From Actinoplanes cyaneus (lineage in GTDB: Bacteria; Actinomycetota; Actinomycetes; Mycobacteriales; Micromonosporaceae), in the NCBI RefSeq assembly GCF_016862095.1, contig NZ_BOMH01000031.1:62001-126000 (forward strand): a stretch of 64,000 bases of DNA, read 5' to 3'. Shown here piece by piece: positions 33,044 through 42,874 of the stretch. Each line of letters starts with the position of its first letter. Position 1 is the first letter of the stretch. Under the pieces are notes generated by a model. The model ran no database searches. It saw only the letters and a program-made list of their open reading frames with translations, and was not told the DNA's origin. Position numbers and translations under genes: made by a program.

Positions 33044-34150
33044 TCAGCGGAGCTGGGTAAATCGGTCGTGGTCGGCAGTGATCCGGCGGACCAGGAGGGC
33101 CGCGGCGACTCCGGCCACCGGCAGGGTGATCGCGGAGAGGAGGCCGACGCCGGCGTAGGGGGCGAGGACCCTGGACGTGCGCTCCAGGAGGAGGTCGAGC
33201 GTCCACGCCACGGCCCAGAGGGCGAAGAGGCCGGAGCCGTGGTCACGGGCGCTGCGGTCCACCTCGCGGATGACGAGCAGCGGGAGGACCAGATTGGCCA
33301 GTGGGATGAACCAGGCGCCGACGGTCCAGCCCGGGCGCCACTTCATCGCGTGACCGGTGTTCCAGAGGTTGGTCGACGCCCGGTGGAGCCAGACCAGGAA
33401 CACGACGGCGGTGAAGAGGAAGGCGACGCCGTAAGCGATGAAGGCGGCCGCGGCCAGCCAGTCGATGCGGTCACCGGCGAGCGAGGTGCTGTAGGAATAC
33501 GCCACGGCCTGCACGAGCAGGGACAGGACGGTGGTCACGGCCAGGCCGCCGATGGCCAGGCGGGCCGGGATCCGCAGTGAGCGGACCGGACCCGCGGCGT
33601 AGGGCGGCGGGGAGTAGTAGGGCGCCTGCGAGTGGGGCGACGGGACGGCGTCGACCGGCTGGGGGTAGAGCGACGGGACGGCGTTGAGCGGCTGCGACGG
33701 GTAGGCGGGCGGCGGGCGGTCGGCCGGCGACCAGGAATGGACCGGAGCCTGCGCGGGGTAGGCCGGTGGCGGAAAGCCCAACTGCTCCGGCATCGCCGAC
33801 GTGGGCGGATACCACGGCTGTTGCGGTGCGGTCGGCCCATACGGGCTCGGCAGCGGGGCGACCGGCGGCCCCGGCTCAGCGGGCAACGACGAGGCGGGCG
33901 TGGACCAGGCGGACGACGGCGAAGCGGGCGGTCCCGACGGAGGCAAAGGCGAAGCGGGCGGTCCGAAGGCGGGCGGCGGCGAGGCGGGCAACGGCTCGGG
34001 CTGGGCCAGCGGGTCGGCGGCGGGGTGCGGCGACGTCGGGAACAGCGGGTCCGGCGTGGACAGCGGCGCGCCGGACCACGGGTCGGCCGGTGGTGTCAGG
34101 CCCGGGAAGTGGGGGTCGTCCGGGCCGGGGCGGGGCGGCTGCGCGCTCAT
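33044..34150 (-). CDS. DUF4328 membrane protein with long Pro/Ser/Ala-rich N-terminus
   Basis: 368 residues. Residues 1-175 are low-complexity, proline-rich (repeats of PPASP, PPPAYP and PQP) and probably cytoplasmic. The C-terminal half is a DUF4328-type domain with about five helices (IGGLAVTTVLSLLVQAVAY; AAAAFIAYGVAFLFTAVVFLVWLHRA; TVGAWFIPLANLVLPLLVIREV; LFALWAVAWTLDLLL; LLSAITLPVAGVAAALLVRRI) and the conserved NLWNTGHAMKWRPGWTVGAWFIPLANL. ATG 34150 follows GAGGAG. The function of DUF4328 is unknown; such proline-rich actinobacterial membrane proteins often scaffold others. Confidence 0.82.
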   Translation of the reverse strand: MSAQPPRPGPDDPHFPGLTPPADPWSGAPLSTPDPLFPTSPHPAADPLAQPEPLPASPPPAFGPPASPLPPSGPPASPSSAWSTPASSLPAEPGPPVAPLPSPYGPTAPQQPWYPPTSAMPEQLGFPPPAYPAQAPVHSWSPADRPPPAYPSQPLNAVPSLYPQPVDAVPSPHSQAPYYSPPPYAAGPVRSLRIPARLAIGGLAVTTVLSLLVQAVAYSYSTSLAGDRIDWLAAAAFIAYGVAFLFTAVVFLVWLHRASTNLWNTGHAMKWRPGWTVGAWFIPLANLVLPLLVIREVDRSARDHGSGLFALWAVAWTLDLLLERTSRVLAPYAGVGLLSAITLPVAGVAAALLVRRITADHDRFTQLR

Positions 34151-34281
34151 CGGACTCCTCGTCGATGGACTGACCGCAGGGTATCCGCTCCGGACAACGG
34201 CGACCGACCGGAAGTTTTCGCTGTTCACGGCCGGATATCGAACATAACGGTCGCGTCAGGTAACGGGGATGTTGCAAGTAG

Positions 34282-34319
34282 TTGACGAGCCGGATCGGAA
34301 AGTTACACTCCTAGTGTAA
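34282..34319 (+). promoter_or_regulatory. Promoter with overlapping palindromic operator for the liv-SDR-APH-ACAD operon
   Basis: A sigma-70-like promoter: -35 TTGACG (34282-34287), 16-base spacer, -10 TACACT (34304-34309). A perfect palindrome, TTACACT-CCT-AGTGTAA (34303-34319), covers the -10 box, so a bound dimer would block transcription. The TetR gene that ends this operon (42871) is the obvious candidate repressor. Sites read by eye. Confidence 0.6.
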
Positions 34320-34361
34320 ATAGTTGACCATCACGCTCCACAATGGATGCATGAGGTGGCC

Positions 34362-35201
34362 ATGCCGACGGAAACCCCTGCTCATGAGCTCTCGCTCGAC
34401 CACATAACGGTTCGCTTCGGCGGGCTGACCGCTCTCGACGACGTCTCCCTGCGGGTGCCCGCGGGGCACATCGTCGGGGTGATCGGGCCGAACGGCGCCG
34501 GCAAGACCACGCTCTTCAACGTCATCTGCGGGTTCGTCACCCCGACGTCCGGTGAGATCAGCCTGGACGGCAAGCCGTGGCGGCCCCGCCCGCACCACCT
34601 GAACCGGCTCGGCATCGCCCGCACGCTGCAGGGGGTCGGCCAGTTCAGCGGCCTCACCGTCCTGGAGAACGTGCAGGTCGGCGCCCGCGGCCACCACCGC
34701 CGGGGACAAGACGCCGGGCACGACGCCGGCAAAGCCGCCGGGCACGACGGCGGGAAAGCCAGCGGACAAGACGGCCGCGAGACCGACCGGCCGGCGGGCC
34801 GCGGGTGGCGAGCCGGCCGCGAGAGACTGTCCCAACAGGACGCCCTCGCGACCCTGGAGCGATGCGGTGTCGCGGAATATGCGCACCAGCACCCCGGCGC
34901 GTTGCCGTATGCGATCCGTAAGCGGATCGAGCTGGCACGCGCCCTCGCCGCCCGTCCCCGGATCCTCATGCTCGACGAGCCGGCCGGCGGCCTGGACGCC
35001 GACGAGATCCACTGGCTGGCCGGACTGATCCGGGAGATCGGGACGACGGTTCTGCTGGTCGAGCACCACATGGACCTGGTCATGTCGGTCTGCGACCAGA
35101 TCCTGGTCCTCGATTTCGGCAAGCCGATCGCGCTCGGCTCCCCCGCGGAGATCAGCACGAACGACAAGGTGACCGAGGCCTATCTGGGAGCCGCCGCATG
35201 A
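34362..35201 (+). CDS. livG: ABC transporter ATPase, LivG-type, with unusual low-complexity insert
   Basis: 279 residues. Walker A GPNGAGKTT at 42-50, Q-loop around 90-94 (TLQGVGQFSG), Walker B ILMLDEPAGGLD at 201-212, and the switch His in LLVEHHMDLV. The signature motif is degenerate (LPYAIRKRIELARALA rather than LPYGxQRR). Residues ~110-155 are a Gly/Asp/Lys/Arg-rich low-complexity insert with GHDAGK and GHDGGK repeats, placed between Q-loop and signature, where LivG proteins normally have helical-domain sequence. Start ATG 34362 follows GAGG at six bases. It is the first gene of a ten-gene operon; it energises uptake with LivF. Confidence 0.85.
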   Translation: MPTETPAHELSLDHITVRFGGLTALDDVSLRVPAGHIVGVIGPNGAGKTTLFNVICGFVTPTSGEISLDGKPWRPRPHHLNRLGIARTLQGVGQFSGLTVLENVQVGARGHHRRGQDAGHDAGKAAGHDGGKASGQDGRETDRPAGRGWRAGRERLSQQDALATLERCGVAEYAHQHPGALPYAIRKRIELARALAARPRILMLDEPAGGLDADEIHWLAGLIREIGTTVLLVEHHMDLVMSVCDQILVLDFGKPIALGSPAEISTNDKVTEAYLGAAA

Positions 35202-35968
35202 GCGCGCCCGAAACCGGCCGGCTGGACCGGTTGGACGAGCCGTACCGGAAGAAGAAACCGCTGCTGGAGGTCGAGGGCCTGACCGCCGGCTACGGCGCCG
35301 CACCGGTCCTGCACGACGTCTGCCTGACCGTCCGGCCGGGCGAGATCGTGGCGGTCCTGGGGGCGAACGGCGCCGGGAAGACCACACTCCTGCGGACCCT
35401 GTCCGGGCTGGTCAGGGCCGACGGCGGGCGCATCGCGTTCGACGGGGAGGACCTGCGCAAGGTCAGGGTGGAGCAGATGGTGCGGCTCGGCATCGCGCAC
35501 GTCCCGGAGGGCCGGGGCGTCGTCACCGAGCTGACGGTGGACGAGAACCTGCGGCTCGGCGGCCTGTGGCGGCGTGACCGCGCGGATGCGACCCGCGCCC
35601 TGAGCGAGGTCTACGACCTCTTCCCGGCGCTGGCACAACGACGTGCCAGCGCCGGGCACCAGCTCTCCGGTGGCGAGCGGCAGATGCTGGCGCTGGGCCG
35701 CGCCCTGATCGGCCGGCCCCGGCTGCTGCTGCTCGACGAGCCGTCGCTGGGCCTGGCCCCGCGGATCACCGCGCAGATCCTGGCGCTGCTGCGCGACCTG
35801 CGTGAACGCACCGGCCTCGCGGTGCTGCTGGTCGAGCAGAACGTCCGCAGCGCGCTGGCGATCGCGGACGAGGGGATCGTCCTGTCACTGGGTCGTGTGG
35901 TGACCCGCAACTCCGCGGCGGATCTGCGTGACGACGCCGACCTGCGCCACGCCTACCTGGGGTTCTGA
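35198..35968 (+). CDS. livF: ABC transporter ATPase, LivF-type
   Basis: 256 residues. Complete motif set: Walker A GANGAGKTT near residue 58, signature LSGGERQMLALGRALI near 155, Walker B LLLLDEPSLGLAP and switch His region LLVEQNVRSAL (the LivF-type Gln-Asn replacement of the His loop). The GVVTELTVDENLRLGG segment is typical of LivF. It pairs with LivG to form the nucleotide-binding unit of a branched-chain-type importer. ATG overlaps the livG stop by four bases. The N-terminal 20 residues are variable and charged. Confidence 0.9.
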   Translation: MSAPETGRLDRLDEPYRKKKPLLEVEGLTAGYGAAPVLHDVCLTVRPGEIVAVLGANGAGKTTLLRTLSGLVRADGGRIAFDGEDLRKVRVEQMVRLGIAHVPEGRGVVTELTVDENLRLGGLWRRDRADATRALSEVYDLFPALAQRRASAGHQLSGGERQMLALGRALIGRPRLLLLDEPSLGLAPRITAQILALLRDLRERTGLAVLLVEQNVRSALAIADEGIVLSLGRVVTRNSAADLRDDADLRHAYLGF

Positions 35969-35978
35969 GGAACAGACG

Positions 35979-36857
35979 ATGGACAGATTTATCTACCTGA
36001 CCTTCGACGGGTTGAGCCGGGGCGCGGTCTATGCCGCGTTCGCGCTGGCCCTGGTGCTGATCTGGCGCGCGGCGCGGATCGTCAACTTCGCGCAGGGCGC
36101 CATGGCGGTCGCGGCCGTCTACGTGGCGTACTCGGTGACCGAGAAGACCGGCTCCTACTGGCTCGGCTTCGCCGCGGCGCTCGTCTTCGGGCTGCTGCTG
36201 GGCATCGCGGTGGAGAAGGCGGTGATGCGCTTCGTCGACCATTCGTCGCCGCTCAACGGCGTGGTCGTCGCGCTCGGCCTGGTGCTGGTCGTGCAGGGGG
36301 TGCTCGGCATCGTCTACGGCAACGAGTTCCGGCCGGTCGAGACGCCGTTCGCCCGGGACGCGTTCCAGATCGGCGGGATCGCGGTGCTGAGCCGCTACGA
36401 CGTCTTCGTGTTCGCCGCGGTGGGCGCGGTGGTCGTCGCTCTCACGGTGCTCTTCACGCGTACGTCGGTGGGCCTGCGCATGCGTGCCGCGGCGTTCGCC
36501 CCGGACGTGTCGCGGCTGCTCGGTGTCCCGGTCGGCGGCATGCTGACGCTGGGCTGGGCGCTGGCCGCCGCGGTCGGGTCGCTCGCCGGGATGCTGGTCG
36601 TCCCGACCGAGCTGGGCCTGAATCCGAACGCCATGGACGTGCTGTTCGTGTCGGCGTTCACGGCGGCCGTGGTGGGTGGGCTGGACAGCCCGATCGGCGC
36701 GGTGACCGGCGGGCTGGTCGTCGGGCTGCTGCTCTCCTACGTCAGCGGTTACCTGGGCGCGACGGTCGCCCCGATGGCGGTGCTGGCGCTGCTGGTCGTG
36801 GTCCTGCTGGGCCGGCCGGGCGGGCTCTTCTCCAGTTCGAAGGCGAGGCTGGCATGA
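35979..36857 (+). CDS. livH: Branched-chain-type ABC permease, LivH-like
   Basis: 292 residues, about eight membrane segments. The family signature region appears as GLSRGAVYAAFALALVLIWRAARIVNFAQGAMA at the N-terminus, and the EAA-like loop in AAFAPDVSRLLGVPVGGMLTLGWALAAAVGSLAGML. ATG 35979 is ten bases after the livF stop. It forms the membrane channel with LivM; substrates of this importer family include branched-chain amino acids, urea, amides, and carboxylic acids, so the family does not fix the substrate. Confidence 0.9.
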   Translation: MDRFIYLTFDGLSRGAVYAAFALALVLIWRAARIVNFAQGAMAVAAVYVAYSVTEKTGSYWLGFAAALVFGLLLGIAVEKAVMRFVDHSSPLNGVVVALGLVLVVQGVLGIVYGNEFRPVETPFARDAFQIGGIAVLSRYDVFVFAAVGAVVVALTVLFTRTSVGLRMRAAAFAPDVSRLLGVPVGGMLTLGWALAAAVGSLAGMLVVPTELGLNPNAMDVLFVSAFTAAVVGGLDSPIGAVTGGLVVGLLLSYVSGYLGATVAPMAVLALLVVVLLGRPGGLFSSSKARLA

Positions 36858-37873
36858 CGGACATCAAGGAGAAGCGGCCGGTCACCACGACCCGGCCCAC
36901 CACCCGGAAACCCAGAAGACACCCGCATCCGATCTGGTACGCCGTGGCCGGCGCGGTGCTCGTCGTGGCGCTCACCTACGTCCTGCCGCCGTTCCGGAAC
37001 TACCAGCTGGCCACGGTCGGCGCGTACTTCACCGTGACCGCCGGCCTGACCGTCCTCACCGGACTGAACGGGCAGCTGTCGCTCGGGCACGGCGCCCTGA
37101 TGGCCACGGGCGCGTACAGTTTCGCGCTCGCCCAGAACAAGTGGCTGAACATGCCGCTCAGCATCGTCGCCGCCCTGATCACCACGACTCTGGCGGGCGT
37201 GGTGATCGGGCTGGCGGCGGCTCGCCTGCGCGGCCCGTACCTGGCCGGTCTCACGCTCGCGGTGGCGGTCGTCGTCCCGTCGGTGACCAGCACGTTCGAC
37301 GAGACGCTCGGCAGCGACATGGGCCTGTCGATCGCGCTGGACCCGCCACCCGGGGTGCTGCCGATGGAGCAGTGGCAGGCGTGGCTGTGCTGGGGCGGCG
37401 CGCTGGTCACGACGTTCCTGCTGGCCATGCTCGTGCGTGGACGGTTCGGGCGGGATCTGCGCGCGGTGCGCGACGACGAGACCGCGGCCCGGCTCGCGGG
37501 GGTGAACGTCGCCCGTACGCAGGTGCTGGCCTTCGTGGTGAGCGCCGCCTGCGCCGGCCTGGCCGGCGCCCTCTTCGCCTTCCTCGCGCAGAGCGTCTCG
37601 CCGGGGGCGTTCCCCCTGACGCTGTCGCTGTTCCTGGTGATGGCGATCGTGATCGGCGGCCTGGGCCGGCTGGCCGGCGCGCTCTGCGGCGCGTTGTTGC
37701 TGGTCCTGCTGCCGGCGCTGGCGCAGACCGCCGGTGAACGCTCCGGCTCGCAGCACCTGGAGGGAAACCTCGCCCTGGTGATCTTCGGCCTGGTGCTGGT
37801 GGTCGTCATGCTTGCCGCCCCGGGCGGCCTCGCATCAATCCGATTTTCCACGATATCCAGGAGGAAACGATGA
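36854..37873 (+). CDS. livM: Branched-chain-type ABC permease, LivM-like
   Basis: 339 residues with about ten membrane segments. The LivM hallmarks are visible: YTVTAGLTVLTGLNGQLSLGHGALMATGAYSFALAQN (here YFTVTAGL...), LRGPYLAGLTLAVAVVVPS, and the EAA loop RDLRAVRDDETAARLAGVNVARTQVLAFVVSAACAGLAGALFAF. The 35-residue N-terminus is basic and cytoplasmic. Start overlaps the livH stop (ATGA). Together with LivH, LivF, LivG and the binding lipoprotein, it completes a five-component importer. Confidence 0.9.
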   Translation: MTDIKEKRPVTTTRPTTRKPRRHPHPIWYAVAGAVLVVALTYVLPPFRNYQLATVGAYFTVTAGLTVLTGLNGQLSLGHGALMATGAYSFALAQNKWLNMPLSIVAALITTTLAGVVIGLAAARLRGPYLAGLTLAVAVVVPSVTSTFDETLGSDMGLSIALDPPPGVLPMEQWQAWLCWGGALVTTFLLAMLVRGRFGRDLRAVRDDETAARLAGVNVARTQVLAFVVSAACAGLAGALFAFLAQSVSPGAFPLTLSLFLVMAIVIGGLGRLAGALCGALLLVLLPALAQTAGERSGSQHLEGNLALVIFGLVLVVVMLAAPGGLASIRFSTISRRKR

Positions 37874-39129
37874 AACGCACCACGGCGGTGTTCCTCGCCG
37901 TCCTCTTGTTCGCCGGGGCCTGCGACGGGTCCTCGACCTCCTCCAGCAGCGGAGGAACCACCCCGGGCGTGACCGACACCGAGATCGTTCTCGGCACGCA
38001 CATGCCACTGACCGGGCCGGCCGCCGCGGGTTACTCCAAGATCGCGCCGGCCACCAAGGCCTACTTCGACTTCGTCAACGCGGGCGGCGGGATCAACGGC
38101 CGCAAGATCACCTACAAGGTCAAGGACGACGCCTACAACCCGGCGACCACCCAGCAGGTGGTGCGTGAGCTGGTGCTGCAGGACAAGGTCTTCGCGATCA
38201 TGGGCGGTCTGGGCACCCCGACGCACTCCGGCGTGCTGGACTTCCTGAAGACCAACAAGGTTCCGGACCTGTTCGTGGCCAGTGGCAGCCGCAGCTGGAA
38301 CCAGCCGGACAAGTATCCGGGCACGTTCGGCTTCAACCCCGACTACACCGTCGAGGGCAAGATCCTCGGCACGTACGTCAAGGAGAACCTGGCCGGCAAG
38401 AAGGCCTGCTTCCTCGGTCAGGACGACGACTTCGGGCAGGACAGCCTGGCCGGCATCGAGAAGATCCTGGGCGCGGTCGTGGCCAAGCAGACGTACGTGA
38501 CCAGCAACCCGAACGTCGGCCCGCAGATGGGCGCGCTCAAGTCGGCCGGCTGCGAGGTCGTCCTGCTGGCGACGATCCCGGGCTTCACCGCCCTCTCGAT
38601 CGGCACCGCCGCGAAGATCGGCTTCAAGCCGCAGTTCGTGGTCAGCAACGTGGGCTCCGACCCGGCCACGGTCGGCAAGGCGCTGGGCGCGGCGGCACCG
38701 CTGCTGGAGGGCGTCGTCTCGGCGAACTATCTGCCGCTCAACACCGACGACACCAGCCCCTGGATCCAGCTGTTCAAGAAGGTCAACGACCAGTACAACG
38801 CCGGTGCGGAGTTCGACAACAACGTCGTCTACGGCATGTCCGCGGCGTACCTTCTCGTGCAGTCGCTGCAGGCCGCGGGCAAGGATCTGACCCGGGACGG
38901 CATCACCGCCGCGGTCAAGAAGAACGGTTTCCAGGGCCCGGGGCTGGTCCCGCTGCGCTTCTCCGACAAAGATCATTCGGGGTACGGCGGTGAGCAGTTG
39001 ACCAAGGTCCAGGGCGGCAAGGCGGTCTTCTTCGGCCAGGCGTACACCACCGACGACGGCGACGGCGCGGTGCAGCCCTTCACCGGTCAACCCGTGACAC
39101 CCCCGCAGAACGGGATCCCGGCAGCGTAA
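37870..39129 (+). CDS. livK: Periplasmic-binding-type substrate lipoprotein of the Liv importer
   Basis: 419 residues, type I periplasmic-binding fold. A short signal sequence ends in FAGAC, a relaxed lipobox that predicts a lipoprotein tethered outside the membrane. The mature protein begins with a Ser/Gly-rich spacer followed by GVTDTEIVLGTHMPLTGPAAAGYSKI, the strand and ligand loop of LivK/Peripla_BP_6 proteins, and GGGINGRKITYKVKDDAYNP. It would capture the substrate for LivFGHM. The start overlaps the livM stop (ATGA). Its ligand is unknown; operon context suggests a carboxylic acid. Confidence 0.88.
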   Translation: MKRTTAVFLAVLLFAGACDGSSTSSSSGGTTPGVTDTEIVLGTHMPLTGPAAAGYSKIAPATKAYFDFVNAGGGINGRKITYKVKDDAYNPATTQQVVRELVLQDKVFAIMGGLGTPTHSGVLDFLKTNKVPDLFVASGSRSWNQPDKYPGTFGFNPDYTVEGKILGTYVKENLAGKKACFLGQDDDFGQDSLAGIEKILGAVVAKQTYVTSNPNVGPQMGALKSAGCEVVLLATIPGFTALSIGTAAKIGFKPQFVVSNVGSDPATVGKALGAAAPLLEGVVSANYLPLNTDDTSPWIQLFKKVNDQYNAGAEFDNNVVYGMSAAYLLVQSLQAAGKDLTRDGITAAVKKNGFQGPGLVPLRFSDKDHSGYGGEQLTKVQGGKAVFFGQAYTTDDGDGAVQPFTGQPVTPPQNGIPAA

Positions 39130-39172
39130 TATCCGCACTCTGAGTGCATAAACAAGCTATGGAGGTAGTGCG

Positions 39173-39916
39173 ATGGCGGACCAAGTGGCGATCGTGACCG
39201 GGGCAAGCCGGGGAATCGGGTTCGCCATCGCGCAACGCTTCGTGGCCCAGGGCACGAAGGTCGCGATCACCGGACGCGACGCGGACGCCCTGGCGGCAGC
39301 GGTGAAGGAGCTGGGCGGCCCCGGGGTCGCCCTCGGGGTGGCGGGCAAGGGCGACGACGCGGGCCACCGGGCAGCCGTGATCGACCAGGTCAACGACGCA
39401 TTCGGGCCGGTCACCACCCTGATCAACAACATCGGCATCAACCCGGCGTACGGGCCGCTGGCCCAGCTCGACCTCAACGCCGCGCGCAAGATGGCCGAGG
39501 TCAACCTGATCGGCACGCTCGGCTGGGTGCAAGAGGCGCTGCGCGGTGGCCTCGCCGGCGGCGGCTCGGTCGTCAACATCTCGTCGGTCTCGGGCGTGCG
39601 CCCGGCGCCCGGCATCGCGTTCTACGGCACCACCAAGGCCGCGCTGATCCACCTCACCGAGGAGCTCGCCGTCGAGCTCGCCCCGAAGATCCGGGTCAAC
39701 GCGGTCGCACCGGCCGTCGTGAAGACCCGCTTCGCGGCTGCGCTCTTCGAGGGCCGCGAGGAGCAGGTCACCGCGACCTACCCGCTCAAGCGGCTGGGCG
39801 CGCCCGAGGACGTGGCCGGCGCTGTCGCGTTCCTCTGCTCCCCCGACGCGTCGTGGATCACCGGGCAGACCATCGTGATCGACGGCGGCGTCACCCTGAG
39901 CGGGGTGGTCGAGTGA
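39173..39916 (+). CDS. Short-chain dehydrogenase/reductase, FabG-like, first of a pair
   Basis: 247 residues. NAD(P) motif TGASRGIG at residues 10-17, NNIG in [13 protein letters not shown], catalytic Ser in SSVSG, and Tyr-x3-Lys in YGTTKAA. C-terminal [29 protein letters not shown] is standard for FabG-like SDRs. It starts 43 bases after livK with a GGAGG Shine-Dalgarno. In lva-type operons one SDR reduces the 4-oxo group of a 4-oxoacyl-CoA; that is my suggested role, but general 3-hydroxyacyl-CoA dehydrogenase activity is equally compatible with sequence. Overlaps the next SDR by four bases. Confidence 0.85.
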   Translation: MADQVAIVTGASRGIGFAIAQRFVAQGTKVAITGRDADALAAAVKELGGPGVALGVAGKGDDAGHRAAVIDQVNDAFGPVTTLINNIGINPAYGPLAQLDLNAARKMAEVNLIGTLGWVQEALRGGLAGGGSVVNISSVSGVRPAPGIAFYGTTKAALIHLTEELAVELAPKIRVNAVAPAVVKTRFAAALFEGREEQVTATYPLKRLGAPEDVAGAVAFLCSPDASWITGQTIVIDGGVTLSGVVE

Positions 39917-40692
39917 CCCGGGTCGTCGTCACCGGCGCCGGCGGCGGCATCGGCGCGGCCCTCGCACGGCGCTTCGCCGCGGACGGCGCGCAGGTCGTGG
40001 TCAGCGACATCAACCCCGCCGCGGCCTCCGCGGTGGCCGAGGAGATCGGCGCGGTCGCGGTCGCCGCCGATGTGGCTTCCGAGGCCGACGTACGCGCTCT
40101 GGTCGCGACCGCCGAGAAGGAACTGGGCGGCATCGACCTGTTCTGCTCGAACGCCGGCGTCCTCAGCGCCGGTGACGAGAACACCCCGGACCAGCAGTGG
40201 GACCGCGACTTCGGGGTGAACGTGATGTCGCACGTCTACGTCACCCGCGCCCTGCTGCCCACCTGGCTGGACTCCGGAACGCCGAAGCGGCTGCTGATCA
40301 CGGTGAGCGCCGCGGGACTGCTGACGTTGCTGGGCAGCGCGACCTACTCGGTGACCAAGCACGCGGCTCTGGCGTACGCGGAATGGCTGCGAGCCACGTA
40401 CGCGCATCGGGGTCTGATCGTCCAGGCCCTGTGCCCGCAAGGGGTTCGCACCGACATGCTGACCGGTGGAGACGCCCGTGGCAGCGGCAGCGCGGCCCTG
40501 CTCGCCGAGGGCGCCCTGGAGCCGTCCGCCGTGGCGGATCTGGTCGCCGGGTCCGTACAGGGGAATCAGTTCCTGATCCTGCCGCATCCCGAAGTCGCGG
40601 AGTACTACCGCTTGCGCGCGGCAGATCCCGACCGTTGGCTGGGTGGCATGAACAAGATGCAGCGTGGCTTCGAACAGCGAGCGTCGTCATGA
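39913..40692 (+). CDS. Short-chain dehydrogenase/reductase, second of a pair
   Basis: 259 residues from GTG 39913, which overlaps the preceding stop (GTGA). Motifs: TGAGGGIG at residues 7-14, CSNAGV, catalytic Ser-Tyr-Lys in [21 protein letters not shown]. It is not close to its neighbour by eye and has an unusual C-terminus ([16 protein letters not shown]) that appears in SDRs annotated near acyl-CoA dehydrogenases. Having two different SDRs next to an APH/ACAD pair suggests oxidation and reduction of hydroxyacyl or oxoacyl intermediates of the same pathway. Confidence 0.85.
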   Translation: MTRVVVTGAGGGIGAALARRFAADGAQVVVSDINPAAASAVAEEIGAVAVAADVASEADVRALVATAEKELGGIDLFCSNAGVLSAGDENTPDQQWDRDFGVNVMSHVYVTRALLPTWLDSGTPKRLLITVSAAGLLTLLGSATYSVTKHAALAYAEWLRATYAHRGLIVQALCPQGVRTDMLTGGDARGSGSAALLAEGALEPSAVADLVAGSVQGNQFLILPHPEVAEYYRLRAADPDRWLGGMNKMQRGFEQRASS

Positions 40693-41669
40693 AGGGTCTC
40701 GACCTGGAGAAACTCCAGGCCTATCTGGACAGCCCGCCGCTGACCGGGACGATGTTCGCGGGCGGCCGGTCGAACCTGACGTACGCGGTGACCGACGGGA
40801 CGAACCGCTGGGTGCTGCGCCGGCCGCCGCTCGGTCACGTGCTGCCGACCGCGCACGACATGGTTCGTGAGCACAAGGTCCTCGACGCGCTGTCGAAGGC
40901 GGGCTTCCCGGTGCCGAGGCCGGTGCGGCTGTGCACCGACGCCGAGGTCATCGGGGCGCCGTTCTACCTCATGGAGCACGTCGACGGGAAGATCTACCGG
41001 GACGCCGCCGACCTGGAGAAGGTCGACATCGGCGCACTGACTATGACGCTCGTCGACACCCTGGCCGACCTGCACGCCCTGGTCCCCGGCGAGATCGGGC
41101 TGGGCGACTTCGGCAAGGCGGAGGGTTTCAACGCCCGTCAGGTGCGCCGCTGGAAGCAGCAGCTCGACGCGTCCCGCAGCCGTGAGCTGTCCGGCATCGA
41201 GGAGCTGCACGCGCGGCTGGCCACGGACATCCCGGCCGGTGGCCCGGGCGCCGTGGTGCACGGCGACTTCCGGCTCGACAACGTGCTAATCGGCGAGAAC
41301 CAGCAGGTCAAAGCGGTGCTGGACTGGGAGATGTCGACGCTCGGGGACCCGCTCAGCGACCTCGCCCTGATGCTCGTCTACGCCGGCCGGCCGCTGCTCA
41401 TCTCCGACGGCAAGCCGTTCGCCTCGATCGACCTGCCCGGCCATCCCTCGCTGGACGAGATGTCGGCCCGCTACGCGCAGCGCAGTGGCCGCGACGTCAG
41501 CGACCTGCACTGGTACGTGGGGTTCGCCGCGTTCAAGCTCGCCGTCATTCTGGAGGGCGTGCACTACCGCTACACCAAGGGCCAGACCGTCGGCGCCGGC
41601 TTCGAAACGGTGGGCGCGATGGTGCCCGCGCTGGTCGAGCAGGGCCACCGAGCGCTGGAAGGACACTGA
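40689..41669 (+). CDS. APH-like kinase of the ACAD10/11 phosphotransferase group
   Basis: 326 residues. Protein-kinase-like APH fold: a Gly-rich start ([15 protein letters not shown]), the ATP-binding Lys/Arg region WVLRRPP, catalytic loop [12 protein letters not shown] (HGDxxxxN) and the metal-binding Asp in [20 protein letters not shown]. These features and the neighbouring acyl-CoA dehydrogenase match the phosphotransferase family of ACAD10/11 and the bacterial LvaA kinase, which phosphorylates the 4-hydroxyl of 4-hydroxyacyl-CoA. Start ATG 40689 overlaps the SDR stop (ATGA). The stop shares one base with the following ACAD start (TGATG). Confidence 0.86.
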   Translation: MKGLDLEKLQAYLDSPPLTGTMFAGGRSNLTYAVTDGTNRWVLRRPPLGHVLPTAHDMVREHKVLDALSKAGFPVPRPVRLCTDAEVIGAPFYLMEHVDGKIYRDAADLEKVDIGALTMTLVDTLADLHALVPGEIGLGDFGKAEGFNARQVRRWKQQLDASRSRELSGIEELHARLATDIPAGGPGAVVHGDFRLDNVLIGENQQVKAVLDWEMSTLGDPLSDLALMLVYAGRPLLISDGKPFASIDLPGHPSLDEMSARYAQRSGRDVSDLHWYVGFAAFKLAVILEGVHYRYTKGQTVGAGFETVGAMVPALVEQGHRALEGH

Positions 41670-42874
41670 TGGACTTCGAGTTCGACGCGACCACCGAGGA
41701 CTACCGTAAGCGGTTGCTCGCGTTCATGGACGAGCACGTGTACCCGGCCGAGGACGAGTATCACGCCGGCGGGGACGGGTGGGAGGCACCGCCCGTACTG
41801 GAGGATCTGAAGAACGCGGCGAAAGCCGCCGGGCTCTGGAACCTCTTCCTGCCCGGGGAGCACGGCGCCGGGCTGACGAACCTGCAGTACGCGCCGCTGG
41901 CCGAGATCATGGGCCGCAGCCCGGCGATCGCGCCGCCCGCCCTGAACTGCAACGCGCCGGACACCGGCAACATGGAGGTGCTCGCCGAGTTCGGCACCCC
42001 GGCGCAACAGGAGCAGTGGCTGAAGCCGCTTCTGGAGGGTTCCATCCGGTCCGCCTTCGCGATGACGGAGCCGCAGGTCGCGTCGTCCGACGCGACGAAC
42101 ATCGGCACCCGGATCGAACGGGACGGCGACGAGTACGTCATCAACGGCCGCAAGTTCTACATCACCGGCGCGATGAACCCGAACTGCAAGATCTTCATCG
42201 TGATGGGCAAGACCGACCCGGACGCCGACCGGCACGTCCAGCAGAGCCAGATCCTGGTCCCGCGGGACACCCCGGGCCTCACGATCAAGCGCGGCATGAC
42301 CGTTTTCGGCTACACCGACGGCGACCACGGCGGCCACGCCGAGCTGCTCTTCGAGAACGTCCGCGTGCCGGCGAGCAACCTGATCGGTGTCGAGGGCGGC
42401 GGCTTCGCGATCTCCCAGGCGCGGCTCGGCCCCGGCCGGATCCACCACTGCATGCGGCTGATCGGCATGGCCGAGCGCGGCCTGGAGCTGATGTGCCGGC
42501 GAGCGCTGGAGCGCACCCCGTTCGGCAAGCCGCTCGCCGAGCAGGGCGTGATCCAGGACTGGATCGCCGAGTCCCGGGTCCGGATCGAGCAGGCCCGCCT
42601 GCTCGTGCTCAAGGCCGCGTGGCTGATGGACACCGTCGGCAACAAGGGCGCGCACACCGAGATCCAGGCCATCAAGATCGTGGTGCCGCAGACCGTCGAG
42701 TGGATCCTGGACAAGGCGATCCAGGCCCACGGCGCGCTCGGCACCAGCCAGGACACGCCGCTCGCCCACCTCTGGGTGTCGGCCCGCACGCTGCGTCTCG
42801 CCGACGGCCCCGACGAGGTGCACAAGCGCTCGCTGGCCCGGCGGGAGCTGAACCGTTACCGGAGTCGTCAGTGA
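41669..42874 (+). CDS. Acyl-CoA dehydrogenase of the ACAD10/11 type
   Basis: 401 residues. FAD-dependent acyl-CoA dehydrogenase fold: [65 protein letters not shown], and the C-terminal [19 protein letters not shown] and [16 protein letters not shown]. The GRIHHCMR and DEVHKR motifs are typical of ACAD10/11-like enzymes, which in lva operons and in mammals process 4-phospho-hydroxyacyl-CoA. Sharing a base with the kinase stop (TGATG) shows tight translational coupling. A general beta-oxidation dehydrogenase cannot be excluded. Confidence 0.88.
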   Translation: MDFEFDATTEDYRKRLLAFMDEHVYPAEDEYHAGGDGWEAPPVLEDLKNAAKAAGLWNLFLPGEHGAGLTNLQYAPLAEIMGRSPAIAPPALNCNAPDTGNMEVLAEFGTPAQQEQWLKPLLEGSIRSAFAMTEPQVASSDATNIGTRIERDGDEYVINGRKFYITGAMNPNCKIFIVMGKTDPDADRHVQQSQILVPRDTPGLTIKRGMTVFGYTDGDHGGHAELLFENVRVPASNLIGVEGGGFAISQARLGPGRIHHCMRLIGMAERGLELMCRRALERTPFGKPLAEQGVIQDWIAESRVRIEQARLLVLKAAWLMDTVGNKGAHTEIQAIKIVVPQTVEWILDKAIQAHGALGTSQDTPLAHLWVSARTLRLADGPDEVHKRSLARRELNRYRSRQ

